Shown here: positions 14,024 to 14,242 of the stretch, piece after piece
Position numbering within the stretch: the first letter of the stretch is position 1
Layout: every line of letters begins with the position of its first letter
Assembly (NCBI GenBank): GCA_030039575.1
Contig: JASHVH010000556.1
Coordinates: 1 to 14,242 of the forward strand
Origin: Acidimicrobiales bacterium
GTDB lineage: Bacteria; Actinomycetota; Acidimicrobiia; Acidimicrobiales; Palsa-688
Direction of reading: 5' to 3'
DNA length: 14,242 bases
Position numbers and translations under genes: made by a program
Notes under the pieces: generated by a model
Told to the model about the DNA's origin: nothing
Seen by the model: only the letters and a program-made list of their open reading frames with translations
The model's database searches: none

Positions 14024-14242
14024 TTAACCACCGTATGTGCCCGGCAACACTGCATCAGGGTCAAGCGATGGCGCCAACTTTCTGACGCATTGCAAGAACG
14101 CGGTAAGACGTTCGTCGGTTAGCTCACTCCCTGGTTCTAATTCCCGGGCTTGCGAGTGCCCGGTCCCCTCTTGGGAGTCCCGAGCAACAACCGCAGCCAG
14201 GGCCTCTCGGCCAACCTGGATGTCGCAGTACTCGCACAGCGC
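14024..14242 (-). CDS. C-terminal end of an unidentified protein (5' part outside window)
   Basis: Minus-strand frame open from the right edge to TAA at 14024-14026: 72 residues seen, convergent with the exporter permease gene and 40 bases from it. The visible part begins ALCEYCDIQVGREALAAVVA and ends LAPSLDPDAVLPGTYGG. It has good high-GC third-position bias and an amphipathic, Glu/Asp-rich composition like a real coding end. CEYC is a CxxC pair that could be half of a zinc site. I do not recognise the family. The rest of the gene lies beyond the window. Confidence 0.55.
   Translation of the reverse strand, partial: ALCEYCDIQVGREALAAVVARDSQEGTGHSQARELEPGSELTDERLTAFLQCVRKLAPSLDPDAVLPGTYGG

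Overview
The window is GC-rich DNA, about 60% by eye. It uses GTG and TTG starts beside ATG, has several 4-base stop/start overlaps, and carries a TetR regulator divergent from a daunorubicin-resistance-type ABC exporter. This suggests a member of the Actinomycetota, or a relative with similar habits; the sequence does not fix the genus. No rRNA, tRNA, insertion sequence or CRISPR array was seen.

Region 1 (1-10950) is one long minus-strand catabolic and uptake locus, transcribed right to left. It opens near 10950 with a candidate promoter followed at once by a three-half-site operator (10884-10910). Then come a MalK/UgpC-type ABC ATPase, a family 1 sugar-binding protein, a MalF-type permease and a MalG-type permease, which together form a complete carbohydrate ABC importer. 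After a 268-base spacer rich in hairpins come a TIM-barrel sugar isomerase/epimerase-like enzyme, a zinc-dependent medium-chain dehydrogenase, three different Gfo/Idh/MocA oxidoreductases in a row, and a second TIM-barrel enzyme (IolE-like) that runs off the left edge. Nearly every junction overlaps by 4 bases or is separated by only a few bases.

Region 2 (about 10951-11358) is a roughly 400-base stretch with no gene I can support. It contains a perfect 14-base palindrome.

Region 3 (11398-13983) is a self-contained exporter module. A TetR-family repressor on the minus strand faces a DrrA-type ATPase and a DrrB-type ABC-2 permease on the plus strand. The divergent start sites share a 40-base region with overlapping, apparently leaderless promoters and short inverted repeats. 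The last 219 bases hold the C-terminal end of an unidentified minus-strand protein.

Working model (inference): the importer brings in a sugar, cyclitol or glycoside. The dehydrogenases oxidise it to a keto intermediate, the two TIM-barrel enzymes isomerise it or perform elimination/hydration, and a second oxidoreductase reduces or further oxidises the product. No kinase, aldolase or glycoside hydrolase is present in the window, so the substrate is unknown. Inositol-type and levoglucosan/3-keto-glycoside-type chemistry are the nearest described precedents.
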